From Prevotellaceae bacterium (GTDB lineage: Bacteria > Bacteroidota > Bacteroidia > Bacteroidales > UBA932), in assembly GCA_031259225.1 (NCBI GenBank), contig JAIRLT010000090.1, forward strand, positions 1 to 10,022: a stretch of 10,022 nt of DNA, read 5' to 3'. This document shows, piece after piece, positions 7,092 through 10,022 of the stretch (position 1 is its first letter; every line of letters begins with the position of its first letter). A model generated the notes under the pieces. It was not told the DNA's origin. It saw nothing but the letters and a program-made list of their open reading frames with translations, and searched no databases. The position numbers and the translations under genes were made by a program.

Positions 7092-8705
7092 ATGAAAACA
7101 AAAATTCATGTATTTACGTTACTGGCATTTATTGCCGGCAGTTTTATGTCCGCAAGTTGCGACAAGAAAACAGAAGACCTCTCGGTAAAAGCAATTACCG
7201 TAGCGCCTGCTTCCTTAACCCTGAAACCCGGCGAGTCGAGGCAATTGGAGATTACATTTTTCCCCGAAAATGCGGCGAACAAAAATGTCCGCTGGGAAAG
7301 CGCCGCATCGGAAACAGTGAGCGTAAGCGGAACGGGTGAAGTAACCGCCCACAAACTTGGTAATGCTACCATCACCGCTACGTCGGACGACACCGGGGAA
7401 CAGGCGAAGGCAACCGTAACCGTAAACGCCAACGACCCGGTAACCTTCGGCGCAAAAAGCGGGCAGGCAGTAGCCGTGCAGGGCGTCTGGAAAAAATATA
7501 CCGTAGTGAACATTGCCGGGCAGGTTTACGTCCCGGCGGGGCAGTCGCTCAGTATCGAAGAAGGCGTGGAAGTGATTGTAAGCGCCGACGCGCAAGATGG
7601 GAACAATACGAAAATCGAATTTATTGTGGAGGGGAACCTCTACTGCTACGGCACGGAAGAAGCCCCTGTCACCTTTACCGTCCCTGCCGGGAACCGCGAC
7701 AACAAAACAGACGGGCGGCACTGGGGCGGCATTATCGGAGCGGGGAGCTGCGCTGAAATACTGCTCGACCATGTGCTGGTAGAATATACCGGGGCGATTA
7801 CAACCCAAGCCTCGCCGTCGGTTGTAAAAGGACTGTTCAAGCCCGAAGGCGGCGAGGGAATGGTGGCTTTCAACACCAACAACCCAGCCGGGAAGTATGT
7901 AATCACTAACACAACCTTCCGCTACACCGGTGAAGACGCCATTTATGTGCAGGGCGGCGAATGTATTTTTGCCAACAACCTCTTCTACGCTGTGGGCAAC
8001 GAAGGCGGCGAAGCCATCAACGTAAAAGCCGGCTGCAAAGTCGATGCCGCTTTCAATTTGATGTATAGCCCCAATACCAACGCGTTCAAACTGTCCAATT
8101 CGGGCATCGGCGGCAACCGCTTCCAGGCGCAGGTCAATGCTTATAACAACACCATCATCAACGCCGGCTGGCGGCGCGATCCGGGCAAACCCAAAGGCGG
8201 CTCGGTTTGGGCGGAAGGCGGTCTTGTAAATGTCTTCAACAATATAATCGTAAACTGCATGTTTGGGGCTAAGGCGCCCAATTTCGGCGAAGGCGGCGAC
8301 GAAGGCGTGGTGCAGGAAAGCGTCATTGACTACAACTTCTATGCCTCTGGAACGGTCGAAAGCCAAGTCCCGCAACACCAGCAAAACGGCACAAAAACGG
8401 CTTACGACGGTTTCAAAGACGGCGTAAAGGATGTGGTGTACGGACAGCACAATGTACGCGGAAATGCGCCGGGCGACAACGACCCGAAATTCGTTTCCTT
8501 CCCGTTCCTGACCAATCCGGTGGGGGATTTCAATTACATCCAAACATGGAATTTCCATTTGCAAGCCGCTTCGCCGGCATTAGACGCAAGCAAGGTGCGG
8601 ACAGGTTTCACGCCTTATTTCAGCGCCGCCGGACTTACATTGAACGGTAAAACGTACAACTCGCCCTTGCCTGCAAATTATTTCGGCGCGTTCGGGCAAC
8701 AATAA
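7092..8705 (+). CDS. Lipoprotein with Big2-like Ig domain and probable parallel beta-helix
   Basis: A 537-residue predicted lipoprotein of unknown exact function. The signal peptide ends at SASC with Cys23 as lipidation site; an upstream in-frame ATG at 7029 was rejected because it lies inside the receptor gene and would bury the signal peptide. Residues about 33-112 form a Big2-type Ig-like domain (ITVAPASLTLKPGESRQLEI; later TGEVTAHKLGNATITA). Residues about 135-415 show right-handed parallel beta-helix character, with recurring Asn/Gly-rich rungs such as ITNTTFRYTGEDAIYVQGG (271-289), CIFANNLFYAVGNEGGEAIN (291-310), YNNTIINAGW and VFNNIIVNC. The tail WNFHLQAASPALDAS (486-500) is common at the end of secreted beta-helix proteins of Bacteroidetes. 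No polysaccharide-lyase catalytic motif is recognised. It sits between the receptor and the phosphatase and probably acts on the surface or in the periplasm as binding protein or enzyme. Confidence 0.88.
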   Translation: MKTKIHVFTLLAFIAGSFMSASCDKKTEDLSVKAITVAPASLTLKPGESRQLEITFFPENAANKNVRWESAASETVSVSGTGEVTAHKLGNATITATSDDTGEQAKATVTVNANDPVTFGAKSGQAVAVQGVWKKYTVVNIAGQVYVPAGQSLSIEEGVEVIVSADAQDGNNTKIEFIVEGNLYCYGTEEAPVTFTVPAGNRDNKTDGRHWGGIIGAGSCAEILLDHVLVEYTGAITTQASPSVVKGLFKPEGGEGMVAFNTNNPAGKYVITNTTFRYTGEDAIYVQGGECIFANNLFYAVGNEGGEAINVKAGCKVDAAFNLMYSPNTNAFKLSNSGIGGNRFQAQVNAYNNTIINAGWRRDPGKPKGGSVWAEGGLVNVFNNIIVNCMFGAKAPNFGEGGDEGVVQESVIDYNFYASGTVESQVPQHQQNGTKTAYDGFKDGVKDVVYGQHNVRGNAPGDNDPKFVSFPFLTNPVGDFNYIQTWNFHLQAASPALDASKVRTGFTPYFSAAGLTLNGKTYNSPLPANYFGAFGQQ

Positions 8706-8711
8706 AATGGC

Positions 8712-8719
8712 TAACTTTG
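8712..8719 (+). promoter_or_regulatory. Candidate internal promoter for the phosphatase gene
   Basis: TAACTTTG is a perfect TAnnTTTG match ending 22 nt before the phosphatase ATG, exactly the spacing seen at the receptor promoter. The -33 candidate is a weak TTCG at 8691-8694 with a 17-bp spacer, inside the end of the previous gene. The phosphatase may therefore be expressed both from the operon and on its own. Confidence 0.4.
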
Positions 8720-8741
8720 TAATGATAAACAAATATAAATT

Positions 8742-9686
8742 ATGAAAAAGTTTTTTATACTGCTATTGATAGCCGTCTATACGGCGGCGGGCTGCGACAG
8801 CAACCGCCCACCGGTGGCGTTGCCCGAAGTATCGGAAACGGCGGTCAATTTTATTGTCGCCAATGATTTGGGACGCAACGGCTATTACGAGCAAAAGCCC
8901 GTTGCCCGCCTGATGGGGTACACTGCCGAAAATATGGACATAGAAATGGTGGCTGCCGCCGGCGACATTCACCATTTTGAAGGCGTGGCAAGCGTCAGCG
9001 ACCCCCTGTGGATGACCAATTACGAACTCATCTACGACCATCCCGATTTGATGATTGACTGGAACGCCGTATGCGGAAACCACGAATACCGGGGAAATAC
9101 GCAGGCGGTACTGGATTACTCGAAAGTAAGCCGCCGCTGGAACGCGCCGGCGAAGTATTACACGAAAGTGATTTCATCCGAAGACGGCGCCTCGTGCCGG
9201 TTGGTCTTTATCGACACCTCCCCGCTAATCGACAAGTACCGCGACGACCCGGCAACCTACCCCGACGCCTGCAAGGAAGATGCCGACGCGCAACTCCGGT
9301 GGATTGACTCGGTGCTGGTGCACGCTACGGAAAAATGGAAAATTGTAATCGGGCATCATCCCGTGTATGCGGAAACAAAGAAAAACGAAGACGAAAGGAT
9401 AGATATGCAAAACCGTGTGGCTCCTTTGTTGGAAAAGCATGGCGTGGATGTTTATTTTTGCGGGCATATCCACAATTTCCAGCACATCCGCCCCGAAGCG
9501 TCGGGGGTGAATTATGTGGTCAATTCCGCCGGCTCACTGGCGCGTCCGGTGAAAGCTGTGGATGGAACGCTGTTTTGCAGTCCCGATGAGGGGTTCACCA
9601 TCTGTTCGGTAGACGCCCGGTCGTTCAAATTCTTTTTCATTAACCACAAAGGGGATAATATTTACAGCTACTCAGTGGACAAGTAA
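8742..9686 (+). CDS. Acid phosphatase-like lipoprotein of the purple/TRAP metallophosphatase family
   Basis: Predicted exported phosphomonoesterase of 314 residues. The signal peptide ends in a lipobox, AAGC, with Cys18 lipidated. The calcineurin-like metallophosphoesterase motifs appear in order: NDLG (Asp42), GDIHHFEGV (Asp75), GNHE (Asn113, His114), GHHPVY (His205) and GHIHN (His242, His244). These supply ligands for a two-metal centre. The closest family I recognise is tartrate-resistant/purple acid phosphatase: AVLDYSKVSRRWNAPAKYY (122-140) parallels the QIAYSKISKRWNFP stretch of mammalian TRAP. The Fe(III)-binding Tyr of purple acid phosphatases, three residues after the second motif Asp, is His78 here. 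It lies 36 bp after the beta-helix gene and closes the cluster. Substrate unknown; a phosphate-releasing role next to a TonB receptor suggests nutrient scavenging. Other metallophosphatase activities cannot be excluded. Confidence 0.93.
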   Translation: MKKFFILLLIAVYTAAGCDSNRPPVALPEVSETAVNFIVANDLGRNGYYEQKPVARLMGYTAENMDIEMVAAAGDIHHFEGVASVSDPLWMTNYELIYDHPDLMIDWNAVCGNHEYRGNTQAVLDYSKVSRRWNAPAKYYTKVISSEDGASCRLVFIDTSPLIDKYRDDPATYPDACKEDADAQLRWIDSVLVHATEKWKIVIGHHPVYAETKKNEDERIDMQNRVAPLLEKHGVDVYFCGHIHNFQHIRPEASGVNYVVNSAGSLARPVKAVDGTLFCSPDEGFTICSVDARSFKFFFINHKGDNIYSYSVDK

Positions 9687-9692
9687 ATAAAG

Positions 9693-9747
9693 CTAATGTG
9701 CTAATGTGATTAATGTGCTAATGTGATTAATTGGCTGACGCGCCAGC
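9693..9747. repeat. Short tandem array plus GC core (copy B)
   Basis: CTAATGTG occurs at 9693, 9701 and 9718, with TAATGTG at 9711. The combined 17-base unit starting at 9701 repeats at 9718. The array runs into AATT and GGCTGACGCGCCAGC (9733-9747), which differs from copy A at one base of the palindrome. Confidence 0.7.
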
Positions 9748-9751
9748 GCAA

Positions 9752-9804
9752 TTTCTGATTTCTAATTTCTGATTTCTAATTTCTAATTGGCTGCCGCGCC
9801 AGCC
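9752..9804. repeat. Heptamer array plus GC core (copy C)
   Basis: Five exact-period heptamers, TTTCTGA, TTTCTAA, TTTCTGA, TTTCTAA and TTTCTAA (9752-9786), are followed by TTGGCTG and the rest of the core, GGCTGCCGCGCCAGCC (9789-9804). The arms GGCTG and CAGCC are complementary around CCGCGC. Confidence 0.75.
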
Positions 9805-9805
9805 T

Positions 9806-9851
9806 AATTCATAACTCATAATTCATAACTCATAATTGGCTACCGCGCAGC
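9806..9851. repeat. Heptamer array plus GC core (copy D)
   Basis: Four exact-period heptamers alternate AATTCAT, AACTCAT, AATTCAT, AACTCAT (9806-9833). They lead through AATT into GGCTACCGCGCAGC (9838-9851), the most diverged core, which has lost one C of the right arm. Confidence 0.7.
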
Positions 9852-9852
9852 G

Positions 9853-9887
9853 CATCCGCGTAATCCGTCTCCATCCGCGTAATTCGT
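9853..9887. repeat. 16-bp imperfect direct repeat, 19-base period
   Basis: CATCCGCGTAATCCGT (9853-9868) recurs as CATCCGCGTAATTCGT (9872-9887), 15 of 16 bases identical. A partial third unit, GCGTAATCC, follows at 9894-9902. It continues the run of short arrays after copy D. Confidence 0.6.
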
Positions 9888-9934
9888 ACCTTAGCGTAAT
9901 CCAAAAAAACAAAAAAAATAATTCCCTAAGGCTA

Positions 9935-9963
9935 TTGCATTTAAAAAATAATTCCTATCTTTG
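9935..9963 (+). promoter_or_regulatory. Predicted Bacteroidetes-type promoter facing the right edge
   Basis: TTG at 9935-9937 and TATCTTTG at 9956-9963 fit the -33/-7 arrangement with an 18-bp spacer. It is the best two-part match in the window. The gene it drives starts at or beyond the right edge. No ATG follows before the window ends; a TTG at 9990 opens an unbroken 11-codon frame to the edge and sits 26 nt after the box, so it is a possible but unproven start. Confidence 0.55.
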
Positions 9964-10022
9964 TGCTGTTTTAACATAGTAGATTAAAATTGTCTGTATA
10001 TTCTTCATCATTAGCGATTTCC

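Larger units (their letters stand above)
9687..9934. other. Non-coding repeat-rich region after the phosphatase gene
   Basis: No gene is supported here. The stretch is built from short tandem arrays alternating with GC-rich cores (copies B, C and D), then a 16-bp imperfect direct repeat and an A-rich tract. No convincing rho-independent terminator for the phosphatase operon is visible: the GC cores could form hairpins, but none is followed by a T-run. Confidence 0.7.

Noticed and set aside
7215..8564. 449-codon open frame on the minus strand inside the beta-helix gene
   Set aside because: Antisense to a gene with clear signal peptide, Ig-like domain and operon context; the translation has no recognisable motif and looks like a compositional shadow.
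9693..9902. Possible CRISPR array because of alternating repeats
   Set aside because: The repeated cores are too short (14-16 bp) and diverged, the intervening segments are themselves low-complexity tandem repeats rather than unique spacers, and no cas gene is near.
9889..9931. Inverted repeat CCTTAG / CTAAGG beside the right-edge promoter
   Set aside because: Only 6 bp per arm with 31 bases between, in an AT-rich stretch; too weak to call an operator or terminator.
9990..10022. Partial gene starting with TTG at the right edge
   Set aside because: Eleven open codons and a promoter at a fitting distance are suggestive, but there is too little sequence to judge a product or start, so it is only mentioned with the promoter.

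Overview
The window looks like a chromosomal stretch from a member of the Bacteroidota, probably Bacteroidales. The evidence is a TonB-dependent receptor with an N-terminal CarboxypepD_reg-like domain, two predicted lipoproteins, and perfect matches to the Bacteroidetes -7 promoter box (TAnnTTTG) upstream of most transcription units. Ribosome-binding sites are weak and AT-rich, as is usual in that phylum. The genus cannot be settled from the sequence alone.

Left part (1-3801, minus strand): a two-gene unit. gcvP (glycine decarboxylase P-protein, full length) is followed 16 bp later by an arginine deiminase family gene whose 3' end, including the expected catalytic Cys, lies beyond the left edge. 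A good -7 box lies 68 nt upstream of gcvP. Both enzymes release ammonia from an amino acid, so the pair looks like an amino-acid catabolic unit.

Divergent intergenic region (3802-4279): holds the gcvP promoter, three short tandem arrays with 7- or 8-base periods, a perfect CTGGCGCGCCAG palindrome, an orphan plus-strand terminator-like hairpin, and the promoter of the rightward operon. That promoter overlaps a direct repeat TTTTGTAACA x2 spaced exactly 22 bp.

Right part (4280-9686, plus strand): a compact three-gene cluster. It encodes a TonB-dependent outer-membrane receptor (929 aa), a lipoprotein with a bacterial Ig-like (Big2-type) domain followed by a probable right-handed beta-helix (537 aa), and a lipoprotein of the purple/tartrate-resistant acid phosphatase type (314 aa). 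There is no SusD partner, so this is not a standard SusC/SusD glycan locus. My inference is a cell-surface system in which the lipoproteins bind and dephosphorylate a substrate and the receptor imports a product, perhaps under phosphate control. The phosphatase has an internal promoter candidate. It also has His where purple acid phosphatases carry the iron-binding Tyr.

Right edge (9687-10022): non-coding, with three further copies of the GC-rich GGCTGnCGCGCCAGCC-like core. Each copy is preceded by a different 7-base or 7/8-base tandem array. The region ends with a strong Bacteroidetes-type promoter pointing off the right edge.
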